Below are positions 49,943 to 58,962 of a stretch of 64,000 nucleotides of DNA, piece by piece. Position numbers and translations under genes: made by a program. Under the pieces are notes generated by a model. It worked only from the letters and a program-made list of their open reading frames with translations. It was not told where the DNA came from and searched no databases. Each line of letters starts with the position of its first letter. The stretch's first letter is position 1. Origin of the DNA: JBELHR01 sp049606855 (lineage in GTDB: Bacteria > Bacteroidota > Bacteroidia > Flavobacteriales > Flavobacteriaceae); the NCBI GenBank assembly GCA_049606855.1, contig JBMYVY010000005.1, positions 62,001 through 126,000 on the forward strand, in the 5' to 3' direction.

Positions 49943-51433
49943 ATGAAAAATATCCTTACCCTAATCAGCCTTGCTCTTGTATTTATATCATGTAGTTCAA
50001 AGAAGCAAAAAGCTCAAGCCTTGTTTGATGAAAAATGCGCAGCATGTCATATTACTCCGAATATTGATGTTTTGCCAAAGCATCTTTGGGATAAAAAACT
50101 TTTACCTGAAGTGGCTGCAAAAATGGGCATACTAGAGCCAGGGTATTCGCCGATTGAAGGTTTAGATTATGAGGAAAGTAAGGCAGTAATTAATTCTGGA
50201 GTTTATGGAGATTTACAAATGATAAGTCCAGAGGAATGGGCAATCCTGCGTAATTATATTGTTGAGATGGCCCCTGACTCTTTGAGTCCAACGCCAAGAG
50301 AAGCTCATGATTTCACTACAATAGAGGATTTCTCAGTGAACAAAGTTTCTTTGGATAATTATCCCGGAACGTATATTTCTTATTTGGCATTGCAAAAAGA
50401 CGGTTTATATTTTGCTGATTTAAATGGAGGATTCTTCAAATACGATTATGAAAACGATGACGTTTCTCAGCACAATAAATTTGACAAACCCGTTGTATGG
50501 TATGAGCAATTAGAAAACGGGGAGGAGGTTTATACAGAGATTGGGAAACTCGATCCAACCGAGCAAATATTGGGAGCCTTATGGTCTGTAGATAATCAAG
50601 GGCAAAAAACGATAATTAAAGACTCCCTCCACAGGCCAGTGAATAGCCTTACCGTAGACATTAATTCAGATGGTCAATTGGAATATATCGTTTCTGAATT
50701 TGGACACCTAACAGGGAGTGTCAGTCTAGTTGATAGCAACGGAGAAAAATCCATTTTATGGCCCAAACCAGGTGCGATTCAAACTGAGGTTTATGACGTA
50801 AATCAAGACGGTTTAATGGATATTGTTACCCTGGTTGCTCAAGGCGATGAAGCGATCATGGGTTTTATCCAACAAAAAGACGGTAGTTTTTTACCTGAGT
50901 ACTTATTGAGATTTTCTCCTATTTATGGAACCAGTTGGTTTGAGCTATTAGATTATGATGGAGATGGTGATTTAGATCTTTTAACCGTTCATGGAGATAA
51001 TGCTGACAAAACCTATACCCAAAAACCGTATCACGGTTTGAGAATTTCGCTCAATGATGGATTCGGAAAATTTGAAGAAGAGTTTTTTTATCAACTCAAT
51101 GGAGCTACCCGAGTTTCAGCTGCGGATTTTGATGAAGATAATGATATAGATATTGCCTTGGTTTCAACGTTTCCCGATTATGACAATTTGCCGGAAATGG
51201 CGTTTATTTATTTAGAAAACACAGGTAACTTTGAATTTAAGGAACAGATTATTGAAGAGGTAAGTCTCGGTCGATGGTTCCTTATGGACAAAGGTGATAT
51301 CGATCAAGATGGAGATATAGACCTCATGATCAGTTCATTTTCATATGTGTTTAGTCCAATTCCGCCAAAATTCCAAAAAGCATGGCAAGAGAGTGGTGTA
51401 GACATGCTTGTCCTTGAAAACAAATTGAGATAA
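49943..51433 (+). CDS. lipoprotein with CxxCH haem motif and VCBS (FG-GAP) repeats
   Basis: 496 residues with lipobox FISC. Residues 30-115 hold a single c-type haem motif CAACH and a few helices like a cytochrome c domain. The rest has FG-GAP/VCBS repeats with calcium-binding sites DGDGDLD, EDNDID and DQDGDID. The pairing of a cytochrome domain with a propeller-like VCBS domain could give an extracellular electron-transfer or binding protein; the function is not known. 28 bp after the DsbA-like gene. Confidence 0.8.
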   Translation: MKNILTLISLALVFISCSSKKQKAQALFDEKCAACHITPNIDVLPKHLWDKKLLPEVAAKMGILEPGYSPIEGLDYEESKAVINSGVYGDLQMISPEEWAILRNYIVEMAPDSLSPTPREAHDFTTIEDFSVNKVSLDNYPGTYISYLALQKDGLYFADLNGGFFKYDYENDDVSQHNKFDKPVVWYEQLENGEEVYTEIGKLDPTEQILGALWSVDNQGQKTIIKDSLHRPVNSLTVDINSDGQLEYIVSEFGHLTGSVSLVDSNGEKSILWPKPGAIQTEVYDVNQDGLMDIVTLVAQGDEAIMGFIQQKDGSFLPEYLLRFSPIYGTSWFELLDYDGDGDLDLLTVHGDNADKTYTQKPYHGLRISLNDGFGKFEEEFFYQLNGATRVSAADFDEDNDIDIALVSTFPDYDNLPEMAFIYLENTGNFEFKEQIIEEVSLGRWFLMDKGDIDQDGDIDLMISSFSYVFSPIPPKFQKAWQESGVDMLVLENKLR

Positions 51434-51522
51434 TCTCAATTAATGACCCATTAATCGTTTAAATTATTCCATTAATCGAAATTTTTTAAGAATTTCTCGA
51501 CTAAGTATGTAGCTTTCCAATT

Positions 51523-51600
51523 ATGAAGTACATACAACTACTTATTCTTTTAGTAATCCTTGATAACTTATATCAATCCATGTGGTTGTATTGGGTTTAA
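51523..51600 (+). CDS. possible 25-residue hydrophobic microprotein
   Basis: An ATG frame of 25 codons with an almost continuous membrane-like stretch (IQLLILLVILDNLY), ending WLYWV. Unproved; no Shine-Dalgarno is visible, but Bacteroidota often lack one. Confidence 0.3.
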   Translation: MKYIQLLILLVILDNLYQSMWLYWV

Positions 51601-51618
51601 TCAACAAAAACCATTCGA

Positions 51619-51711
51619 ATGATGAGAACATTAAAAATTTCACTAATCCTTCTAGGAGTAGCATTTTCCAGTCCACTCCTTTGGATTTTTTTATTAGGCT
51701 TTAATTTGTAA
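51619..51711 (+). CDS. possible 30-residue membrane microprotein
   Basis: The frame ATG-ATG-AGA codes for 30 residues with a basic N-terminus and one hydrophobic helix (ISLILLGVAF, then LLWIFLLGF). Its stop overlaps the convergent zinc-ribbon gene by 11 bp. Two similar small hydrophobic frames in a row in a 268-bp gap is more than I would expect by chance, but expression is not shown. Confidence 0.35.
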   Translation: MMRTLKISLILLGVAFSSPLLWIFLLGFNL

Positions 51712-51919
51712 AGAAATCAAAAACATTTCCTAAAGTACTTGTGGTTTTCTTATAAATTTCAGTGAAGCCACAATTGGTGCAAGAAACTGTTTTGAATTTT
51801 TTGTTTTGAACATCAAAGATTTTTGAAAATCCACCTCCTGTTGCCGCAAACTGATCCGTCTCATAAGTCCTGTTATTGCATTTAGGGCAGGACCACCCCA
51901 TTTGATTTACTTGTTCCAT
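51701..51919 (-). CDS. zinc-ribbon protein
   Basis: 72 residues. Two knuckles, CPKCNN (11-14) and CTNCGFTEIYK (47-50), would bind one zinc as a nucleic-acid-type ribbon, similar to the YpzJ-like zinc-ribbon family. No other domain. Function unknown. Confidence 0.8.
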   Translation of the reverse strand: MEQVNQMGWSCPKCNNRTYETDQFAATGGGFSKIFDVQNKKFKTVSCTNCGFTEIYKKTTSTLGNVFDFFTN

Positions 51920-51974
51920 ACTATATAGGTAGCATCCGTTTAAAAAATGTTACAGTTAGAATTTAAAACTCTTT

Positions 51975-53447
51975 TTAAATCCCAAAGACTTCTTTACCAC
52001 TCGTATGAATATGTTCAGGAGAGAGGTCTTCTATGCGGGAGACACCAATAGTAGCCATCATTTCTAAAAAGGACTTCACTGTGTTGTTGTGGTAATTTTT
52101 AACTCGCTCACGTTTGTGTTCAGGAACAAGCCCTTCTTGTAAATGTTTATTTTGGGTAGCAATTCCTGTTGGACAAGTGTCGGTATTGCACCTGAGCGAT
52201 TGAATACAACCAAGTGAAAACATAAACCCGCGTGCACTGTTGCAGATATCAGCGCCATGGCAGAGGGCTTTGAGCATAGTGAAAGCAGTGCATACTTTTC
52301 CAGAATAAATAATTTTTATCTGATCTCTTACTCCTTTTCTTTGTAAAAGGTCATTCATGAATCTCAGGGCATCCTCCCCACGCATTCCAATATGATTACT
52401 GTATTCAATCGGGGCAGCACCTGTTCCTCCTTCCGAGGCATCAACTGTTATAAAATCGGGCAATCGATCAGTCTCAATCAGGTTGTCAATTAGCGCTTCA
52501 GTTTCTTTTGTTGAGCCCACACACATTTTGAAGCCTACTGGCTTGTAATCTGATAATTTGCGAATTCGTTCAATAAAAACTCCAATATCTTCTAAGCTTT
52601 TAATTTCTGGATTCACTGGTGGCGAAAACACATCCGTTCCAGGTTTTACTTTTCTGATTTTTGCAATTTCTGGAGTGTTTTTGGCTGCCGGTAAAACTCC
52701 TCCATGACCCGGTTTGGCGCCTTGAGATAATTTAATCTCTATCATTTTCACTGCGTCCAAATGTGCTTTTTCTTTAAAGTACTCATCGTGAAACTTACCT
52801 TGGTCATCTCTGAATCCAAAATTTCCCGTACCGATTTGCATCACGATATCACCTCCCATTTGATGGTAAGGTGTTAAACTACCTTCTCCAGTATTGTGAT
52901 AGAACCCTCCTAAGGCTGCACCTTCGTTTAATGCCTTAATGGCATTTTCACTTAGCGAACCAAAACTCATGGCAGAGATGTTTAAAAGACTTGCAGAATA
53001 GGGATGTTTACAGTGTTTTGAGCCCACCTGAACGCGAGGAGGGGTTTCTAGCTCCTCAGCAGGGAACAAGGAATGTGCGACCCATTGCAAGCCTTCTTTG
53101 TAAAAATTTTGTTCTGTTCCAAAGGGATGAAATCCATCTTTGTTATTGGAACGCTTGTTGATTAAACGAATGGTGTTTTTGTTAAAAGGTTCTCCTCCAG
53201 TATTGGTTTCTACAAAATACTGCTGAAGTTCAGGAGAGATTCCTCTTAAAATATAGCGCATATGGCCGATTATAGGATAGTCTCTTAAAATTGCGTTTTG
53301 CTTTTGGAAAACATCGTACCAACCTATCATCATAAAAGCCAAAAAAGCCAAGGCAAGAAGTCGTTGGTCAGGTGAAAAAACAACCGCTAATCCTAAACCA
53401 ATGGTTATTAACCCTCCGATGTAAATAAATAAATTTCTATAAGTCAT
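51975..53447 (-). CDS. FMN-binding glutamate synthase family protein
   Basis: 490 residues: two N-terminal membrane helices (5-45), then the FMN-binding synthase domain of GltB, with GAKPGHGGVLP, DASEGGTGAAP and the Cys cluster CNTDTCPTGIATQ that binds Fe-S. The amidotransferase domain and GltD are absent, so this is not a classical glutamate synthase. The function is not known. It is 6 bp downstream of the pyruvate-oxidase-like gene, so they share a transcript. Confidence 0.85.
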   Translation of the reverse strand: MTYRNLFIYIGGLITIGLGLAVVFSPDQRLLALAFLAFMMIGWYDVFQKQNAILRDYPIIGHMRYILRGISPELQQYFVETNTGGEPFNKNTIRLINKRSNNKDGFHPFGTEQNFYKEGLQWVAHSLFPAEELETPPRVQVGSKHCKHPYSASLLNISAMSFGSLSENAIKALNEGAALGGFYHNTGEGSLTPYHQMGGDIVMQIGTGNFGFRDDQGKFHDEYFKEKAHLDAVKMIEIKLSQGAKPGHGGVLPAAKNTPEIAKIRKVKPGTDVFSPPVNPEIKSLEDIGVFIERIRKLSDYKPVGFKMCVGSTKETEALIDNLIETDRLPDFITVDASEGGTGAAPIEYSNHIGMRGEDALRFMNDLLQRKGVRDQIKIIYSGKVCTAFTMLKALCHGADICNSARGFMFSLGCIQSLRCNTDTCPTGIATQNKHLQEGLVPEHKRERVKNYHNNTVKSFLEMMATIGVSRIEDLSPEHIHTSGKEVFGI

Positions 53448-53453
53448 AATATA

Positions 53454-55127
53454 TTAATTAAACCAACTCTTAATTTCACTTTTCACGTAGTTTGCAGCCA
53501 TCTCTGGGCTTACCGCTGGGGGGATAAGAACTGCCTTGGGATCAATGATACAATCGACCACCACCAGCCCTTTAAATCCTTTGATATCATCTAAGGTTTG
53601 TTTTAAGGACTCCACACTATCTACTCGATACCCTTCGGCTCCATGAGCTTGAGCTAATACGGCATAATCCGGGTTTATGAATCTCGTACCTGAAGGAACA
53701 TTTCCGTCGTGAGAGCGCTCTTCGAATTCAATGAAACCATAAGCAGAATTGTTTAGAACGAAACAAACAATACTTCGGTTGTACATTTGAGCAGTAATCA
53801 AATCAGGAATACTCATCTGGAATCCGCCATCGCCGGCAATGACATATATGGGGCGCTCATCCTGTGCAAAAGAGGCACCAATGGCTTGACCCAAAGCACC
53901 ACCTAAGGTAGCGAGGTTAGCAGACCATATAAATCGCTGAGGCGGGCAAATCTTTGCAACATTATTAAACCAAATGGTCGTAGTTCCTGAATCTCCTACA
54001 ATTATGGCATCCTTTTCAAAATGACCATTTAATTCTTGAATGATTGTTGCGGGATGCAGGTATTTTTTTCTGAGTTTTGGAATGGCTTTGAAATTGAAAT
54101 CATCGATGTATTTCATCCAATCCTTACGAGCAGATTCAACAAAGGAAGTTGAAGTTTTTTCAACACATTGATTTAAAAATTCAGCCAATACCTCCTTGAG
54201 GTCTCCGTGAATAGGATGGGAGACTTGGATATGGGCCGTTAATCTGAAAGCATCGGAATCGACCTTGATAATAGCTGTTTTTGGATAGAATTCTTTCCAT
54301 GCAAAATTCGAACCCAGAACGATCAATAAATCGCACTTATGCAGGTAGTGGTTGGCCGGATGACTTCCCATTATTCCGATCCCACCGATCAAGTTTTCAT
54401 AATTATTGTCAACGATATCTTTTGAGCGCGTGGTATGAATCAGCGGCGCTTTTAAAAGCTCGCTCAGTTCCTTTATTTGGTCCCCGCAACCTCTTGCTCC
54501 ATCGCCAAAAAGAATGGCGGGTTTCTTACTTTTATCAATTCGATCAATGGCTTCTTTCAAGGATCCTTCGAAAGGAATAAGCCTGGACTCACTTTCATGT
54601 CGCGCTGTTAGTTCAGGATATTTAATGGCTGCTTGTTTCATTACATCAGAAGGAATCGAGATATGGGCTACTCCGCGATGTTCAAGAGCCATATGAACGG
54701 CAATGTGTAAAAGATTCATGAGGTTCTCTACATTACGAGCCTCAGCATTAAAAACCGTAATGTCGTCAAAGAGTTTTAACTGAGAGGATTCTTGAGGCAT
54801 CCCACTTCCTATTCTTGCGGAATCGACTTGACCTGTTAAAGCCAAAACCGGTACCCGATCTGCAGCAGCATCTGCCAATCCATTTACCAGATTATTTGCT
54901 CCTGGGCCTTGGCAGGCGACCGCAACCGATAGATTACCTGTTATTCGGCTTTCCCCACTTGCCATAAAGGCTGCATTGGCCTCATGTCTACAAATTATAA
55001 AATCAACCTCGGGGTCTTTTCGGATGCTCTCCATTAACGTATCTATGGTGTCCCCTGGAATTCCAAAAATCCGTTTAACCCCTACGTTTTTAAGGTTTTC
55101 GAGTAATTGATCGCTAACAGTCTTCAT
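53454..55127 (-). CDS. pyruvate oxidase-like thiamine diphosphate enzyme
   Basis: 557 residues, three domains of the acetolactate synthase/PoxB type. The catalytic glutamate is in RHEANAAFMA, the ThDP-Mg site is GDGGFQMS to NNSAYGFIE, and GMPQESSQ lies in the substrate region. It resembles PoxB (pyruvate to acetate and CO2, electrons to quinone), but substrate and the FAD domain need proof. Divergent from the arylsulfatase; an inverted repeat lies between them. Confidence 0.83.
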   Translation of the reverse strand: MKTVSDQLLENLKNVGVKRIFGIPGDTIDTLMESIRKDPEVDFIICRHEANAAFMASGESRITGNLSVAVACQGPGANNLVNGLADAAADRVPVLALTGQVDSARIGSGMPQESSQLKLFDDITVFNAEARNVENLMNLLHIAVHMALEHRGVAHISIPSDVMKQAAIKYPELTARHESESRLIPFEGSLKEAIDRIDKSKKPAILFGDGARGCGDQIKELSELLKAPLIHTTRSKDIVDNNYENLIGGIGIMGSHPANHYLHKCDLLIVLGSNFAWKEFYPKTAIIKVDSDAFRLTAHIQVSHPIHGDLKEVLAEFLNQCVEKTSTSFVESARKDWMKYIDDFNFKAIPKLRKKYLHPATIIQELNGHFEKDAIIVGDSGTTTIWFNNVAKICPPQRFIWSANLATLGGALGQAIGASFAQDERPIYVIAGDGGFQMSIPDLITAQMYNRSIVCFVLNNSAYGFIEFEERSHDGNVPSGTRFINPDYAVLAQAHGAEGYRVDSVESLKQTLDDIKGFKGLVVVDCIIDPKAVLIPPAVSPEMAANYVKSEIKSWFN

Positions 55128-55145
55128 ATCTTAAAGATAAGGAAA

Positions 55146-55170
55146 ATTGACTATTGTTCTATAAGTCAAT
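55146..55170. promoter_or_regulatory. inverted repeat between the PoxB-like and sulfatase genes
   Basis: ATTGACT (55146-55152) and AGTCAAT (55164-55170), perfect 7-bp arms spaced by 11 bases, in the divergent intergenic region. A possible operator. Confidence 0.35.
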
Positions 55171-55219
55171 AAATTGTATCTTAGAGTTTCTTACCCTAAC
55201 GTTTAAAATCAATCAAATT

Positions 55220-56836
55220 ATGAGAAGCTTAAAGATGTTGAGTATGTTGTTGGCCTTATTTTTAGTAGGGTCTGTATCTGCTCAAAAAAAGAAAAAAAGT
55301 AAGAAAGGAACACAACCAAATATTTTGATGATTGTGTCTGATGATACCGGTTGGGGAGATTTCTCTGCTTATGGAGGAGGTCCAAATGCTGGAATCAATG
55401 ATACAAATATGCAAAGAATGGCAAAAGAAGGAATGCAATTCTGGACCTTTTATGGACAGCCAAGTTGTACGCCAGGTCGTGCTGCAATGCAAACAGGACG
55501 TATTCCAAATAGATCGGGGATGACCACTGTAGCCTTTCAAGGACAAGGGGGTGGATTGCCTGCAGCAGAATGGACAATTGCCTCGGTTTTAAAGAAAGCG
55601 GGATACAATACCTATTTTTCTGGAAAATGGCACCTTGGAGAAAGTGATTACGCACTTCCAATTGCCCATGGATATGATAAGATGGAAAGCGTTATTCTGT
55701 ATCATTTAAATGCATATACTTATGCAATGCCGAACTGGCATCCTACAATGACAGCCGAACAAAAGGCTTTTTTCCAAAAAATTACAACAGGAATATTAGA
55801 AGGAGAGGCAGGAAGTCCTGCTAAGGAAATTTCTAAAGTGACTGAGGACAATATTGCGGAATTAGATGTGATGATGACAAAGAAGGTTTTGGCACAAATG
55901 GAAACTTATGCAAAAGACAAGAAAACACCATTTTTTATGAGTGTAAATTTTGCTAAAAACCACCAACCGAATTTGCCGTCTAAGGATTTTGTGGGAAGTT
56001 CTCCAGCAAAGAGTAAATATGCCGATGCAGTACAAGAGTTGGATCACCATGTAGGGCAATTACTCGATAAGGTGGATGAATTGGGAATTGCAGATAACAC
56101 CTTAATAATATATACTGTTGATAATGGTTCTTGGCAAGATGTATATCCAGATGCAGGGTACACGCCATTTAGAGGAACTAAAGGTACAGATAGAGAAGCA
56201 GGTTCCAGAGTTCCAGCATTTATGATGTGGAAAGGGGTTATTGAGCCAGGTAGTGATAATTTTGATATCGTTGGAGGTCTTGATTTCATGCAAACATTTG
56301 CAAGTTTAGCAGGTGCCGAATTACCAACAGAAGATAGAGAAGGAGCGCCAATTGTTTTTGATTCCTATGATATGACTCCTTTACTTGATGGTACAGGGAA
56401 ATCTGAACGTAACGAATGGTTCTATTTTACAGAACGAGAATTAATGCCCGGTGCGATTCGTGTAGGAAGGTATAAGTTTGTATTTAATGTCAGAGGAGAT
56501 AATGGTGCTGTACCGGGGTCTGATGGTCCAGGCGCTTTGTTAGGATGGACAGGTGCAAGTAAATATGTGGCTACAGTTCCTCAAGTATTTGATTTATGGC
56601 AAGACCCTCAAGAACGTTACGATGTGTTTATGACGACCTTTGCGGAAAACACTTGGACAGTTCCGTTTATGGGAGAAGCCATACAAGAGCTGACCGAATC
56701 TTATAAGAAAAATCCTCCAAGACCGGTACAGTCTGAAGGATACGCAGGACCGATGTCTATAACCAGGTACTTGGATTTGATGGATATTAATAAAGAATTA
56801 AAGAAAGAAGGAGCAGACTTTAAAGTAAAACAATAA
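55220..56836 (+). CDS. arylsulfatase, secreted (Cys-type)
   Basis: 538 residues from the ATG at 55220, which gives a clean signal peptide (LSMLLALFLVGSVSAQ); the longer frame from a TTG at 55154 is rejected. The sulfatase signature CTPGR begins at C83, which must be converted to formylglycine. DDTGWGD (metal aspartates) and GKWHLGE are conserved. It removes sulfate from an aryl or carbohydrate ester; the substrate is not known. No FGE/anSME gene lies in the window. The next gene starts one base later. Confidence 0.92.
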   Translation: MRSLKMLSMLLALFLVGSVSAQKKKKSKKGTQPNILMIVSDDTGWGDFSAYGGGPNAGINDTNMQRMAKEGMQFWTFYGQPSCTPGRAAMQTGRIPNRSGMTTVAFQGQGGGLPAAEWTIASVLKKAGYNTYFSGKWHLGESDYALPIAHGYDKMESVILYHLNAYTYAMPNWHPTMTAEQKAFFQKITTGILEGEAGSPAKEISKVTEDNIAELDVMMTKKVLAQMETYAKDKKTPFFMSVNFAKNHQPNLPSKDFVGSSPAKSKYADAVQELDHHVGQLLDKVDELGIADNTLIIYTVDNGSWQDVYPDAGYTPFRGTKGTDREAGSRVPAFMMWKGVIEPGSDNFDIVGGLDFMQTFASLAGAELPTEDREGAPIVFDSYDMTPLLDGTGKSERNEWFYFTERELMPGAIRVGRYKFVFNVRGDNGAVPGSDGPGALLGWTGASKYVATVPQVFDLWQDPQERYDVFMTTFAENTWTVPFMGEAIQELTESYKKNPPRPVQSEGYAGPMSITRYLDLMDINKELKKEGADFKVKQ

Positions 56837-56837
56837 G

Positions 56838-57815
56838 ATGTTTAGAATACTTGTTGTCTTATTGCTCCTAGCAGCTTGTAATAAATCAACTGATACTCCA
56901 GCACTGCCTTCTTGGGGTGCTGGGGACCATCGGGATCAAATTTTAGCTTTTGTCGATGATATCAGCGATGTAAATTCTCCGAATTTTGTTCCAGCTGAAG
57001 ATAGAATTGCAGTTTTTGATAATGATGGGACTTTGTGGTGCGAGAAGCCACTTTATCCTCATTTTTTCGTCTTGTTCAATCAAGTAGAAAAAAAGATAAA
57101 ACTTGATCCAGCTTTAAAAAATCAAGAGCCTTATAAATCGCTGCACAATTTTATAGCCACAAAAGATCCGAGAAGTTTAGCTTATTTTGTTGAGGCGTAT
57201 GAAAAAGGGGAATTTAACTTTATTGTAGGTCAATTGATGGGGGTCCCCTTTGAAGGAATGAGTCCTGAAGAATTTTCAAAAGAAATGCACTCTTTTTACA
57301 ATACATGGAAGCACCCGAAGTTCAATACAGATTTAGACGGACTAACCTATCAACCGATGAAGGAATTAGTAAACTTGTTAAAGCAAAATGACTTTAAGGT
57401 CTATATCTTTACTGCTGACGAAGGGGCTTTTTTGAAATTATATAGCCAAGAGCTTTATGGTATACTTCCTGAGCACGTCCATGGAACTGATGTTGAAATG
57501 AATTATCAAGAGGGTCAATTATTTCGAACAGATCAAGGCCAGTATTTGGATAATTGGGACGCCAAAGCCCGTAAGATATTTCAAATCGTAGGCAAACAAC
57601 CTATTTTAGCTGCTGGAAATTCAAATGGTGATTTCGAAATGCTTCAATACACCACTACTTCTAATCCATATAACAGTCTATCTATTATGATTCATCATAC
57701 CGATAGTTTAAGAGAGTTCAAATACGACTCTCATACCGAGCGCGTACTTCCTTATGCGAGAAAGAACGGCTATGTGGTCGTGGATATGGAAAAGGATTGG
57801 ATAACGATATTCTAA
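56838..57815 (+). CDS. HAD-family phosphatase-like lipoprotein
   Basis: 325 residues with lipobox LLAAC (cysteine 14). HAD motif I is FDNDGTLWCE, motif II is IFTADEG, and motif III/IV is GNSNGDFEML. It would dephosphorylate a small molecule in the periplasm, an unusual place for HAD phosphatases though known in Bacteroidota. It begins one base after the sulfatase stop, so they are coupled. Confidence 0.85.
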   Translation: MFRILVVLLLLAACNKSTDTPALPSWGAGDHRDQILAFVDDISDVNSPNFVPAEDRIAVFDNDGTLWCEKPLYPHFFVLFNQVEKKIKLDPALKNQEPYKSLHNFIATKDPRSLAYFVEAYEKGEFNFIVGQLMGVPFEGMSPEEFSKEMHSFYNTWKHPKFNTDLDGLTYQPMKELVNLLKQNDFKVYIFTADEGAFLKLYSQELYGILPEHVHGTDVEMNYQEGQLFRTDQGQYLDNWDAKARKIFQIVGKQPILAAGNSNGDFEMLQYTTTSNPYNSLSIMIHHTDSLREFKYDSHTERVLPYARKNGYVVVDMEKDWITIF

Positions 57816-57892
57816 AAGGAGCTTTTTTTCATTTTTACAGAAATTTGATTCTATTGTGCTGATATGTTACACTTTAAGATGTGGGATGCATG

Positions 57893-57900
57893 TAATTTTG
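57893..57900 (+). promoter_or_regulatory. -7 box TAATTTTG of the PepSY-like lipoprotein
   Basis: Exact TAnnTTTG match, 40 bases before the ATG. Confidence 0.6.
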
Positions 57901-57940
57901 CCCCAGATTTAATCAATAACATATTCATAACACATTCAAA

Positions 57941-58753
57941 ATGAAAAAATTAGTTTTAGCAATGCTCTTAGTAGCACCAATGATTTTGACCTCATGTCAA
58001 AAAGATGATGAAACTCCAATGTCAAGCGGAGATGTACCAACAAGTATCTCTGATTTCATGACACAGTACTACCCAGACGCCACTTACAACGTAACAGAAG
58101 ATACAGAAGATGACGGAAGTATCAGTTACGATGTTGATTTAGACAACGGAATTGAATTAGAATTTGATGCAAACGGATCATTAACTTCAATGGAAGGTGA
58201 TTCAGAAGATTTAAACATGGACATCTTAAACGAGAACATGACAACTTATGTAGCTTCAAATTATCCAAATCAATCAGTAATTTCTTGGGAAATTGAAGAC
58301 GATTATCAATTAGTAAAGTTAGATAACGGAGTAGTATTAGTATTTAACACTGATGGAGATTTCGTAGAAGATCGTTTAGACGATGCTGATGATACTGTTG
58401 TAGATCCAGCAGACCTTCCTCAAGGAGTTCAAGATTATATCGCAACTAACTTTGGTGAAGAAAGAATTATTTCAGCTTCAACTGATGACAACGAGTATGA
58501 AGTAAACTTATCTAACGGATACGAATTAGATTTCGATATGGAAGGTAACATTTCTGGAATCGATGCTGATGATGCGACAATTTCAAATGATTTACTACCA
58601 GCTGCAATCGTTGACTACGTAACTACAAACTATCCAGAGCAAGGAATTACTTCTTGGGATTTAGACTTAGAAACTCAGTCTGTTGAATTGACTAATGATG
58701 AAGAATTAGTGTTTAACCTTGATGGAGAGTTTCTAAATGTGGACGAAGACTAA
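57941..58753 (+). CDS. PepSY-like repeat lipoprotein (four repeats)
   Basis: 270 residues, highly acidic. Lipobox LTSC (cysteine 19) followed by four copies (starting near 33, 92, 160 and 220) of a unit with the form I-x-DF-x-TxYYP then YxVDLxNGxELxFDxxG. These are the PepSY-like (DUF2874 type) domains of Bacteroidota. The function is unknown; homologues are often periplasmic inhibitors or binding proteins. A fifth repeat lies directly downstream in the +1 frame. Confidence 0.85.
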   Translation: MKKLVLAMLLVAPMILTSCQKDDETPMSSGDVPTSISDFMTQYYPDATYNVTEDTEDDGSISYDVDLDNGIELEFDANGSLTSMEGDSEDLNMDILNENMTTYVASNYPNQSVISWEIEDDYQLVKLDNGVVLVFNTDGDFVEDRLDDADDTVVDPADLPQGVQDYIATNFGEERIISASTDDNEYEVNLSNGYELDFDMEGNISGIDADDATISNDLLPAAIVDYVTTNYPEQGITSWDLDLETQSVELTNDEELVFNLDGEFLNVDED

Positions 58754-58790
58754 ATTCAGATTTCAACGACGAAAGAGAACAGAAAATCAA

Positions 58791-58931
58791 ATGCCTGAGG
58801 AATTGTTCAACTTTCTACTGATAAATTTTCCAAATGAAGATTATATCGTAGCCAGAAAGCCAGAGGCAATAGTCGTCTACACAGAGACTGACATTCCTTT
58901 ACAGTTCAATTTATCAGGACAGAGAATATAA
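58791..58931 (+). CDS. orphan fifth PepSY-like repeat (46 residues, +1 frame)
   Basis: The frame opens in the longer ORF from 58737 but the first 18 residues there look random; the ATG at 58791 starts MPEELFNFLLINFP, and the end IPLQFNLSGQRI matches the repeat of the preceding gene. It sits 37 bases after the stop of that gene. It could be the tail of the same protein after a frameshift, or a separate small protein without an export signal. The terminator follows directly. Confidence 0.45.
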   Translation: MPEELFNFLLINFPNEDYIVARKPEAIVVYTETDIPLQFNLSGQRI

Positions 58932-58958
58932 AAAAAGCAGCCAGAAGGCTGCTTTTTT
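58931..58958. terminator. bidirectional terminator after the PepSY genes
   Basis: AAAAAAGCAGCC / GGCTGCTTTTTT with a 4-base AGAA loop. It overlaps the stop of the orphan repeat and faces the convergent gene at 58963. Confidence 0.9.
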
Positions 58959-58962
58959 GATT

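Noticed and set aside
54281..54580. 99-codon frame antisense to the PoxB-like gene
   Set aside because: Shadow frame without motifs or promoter, entirely inside a conserved gene.
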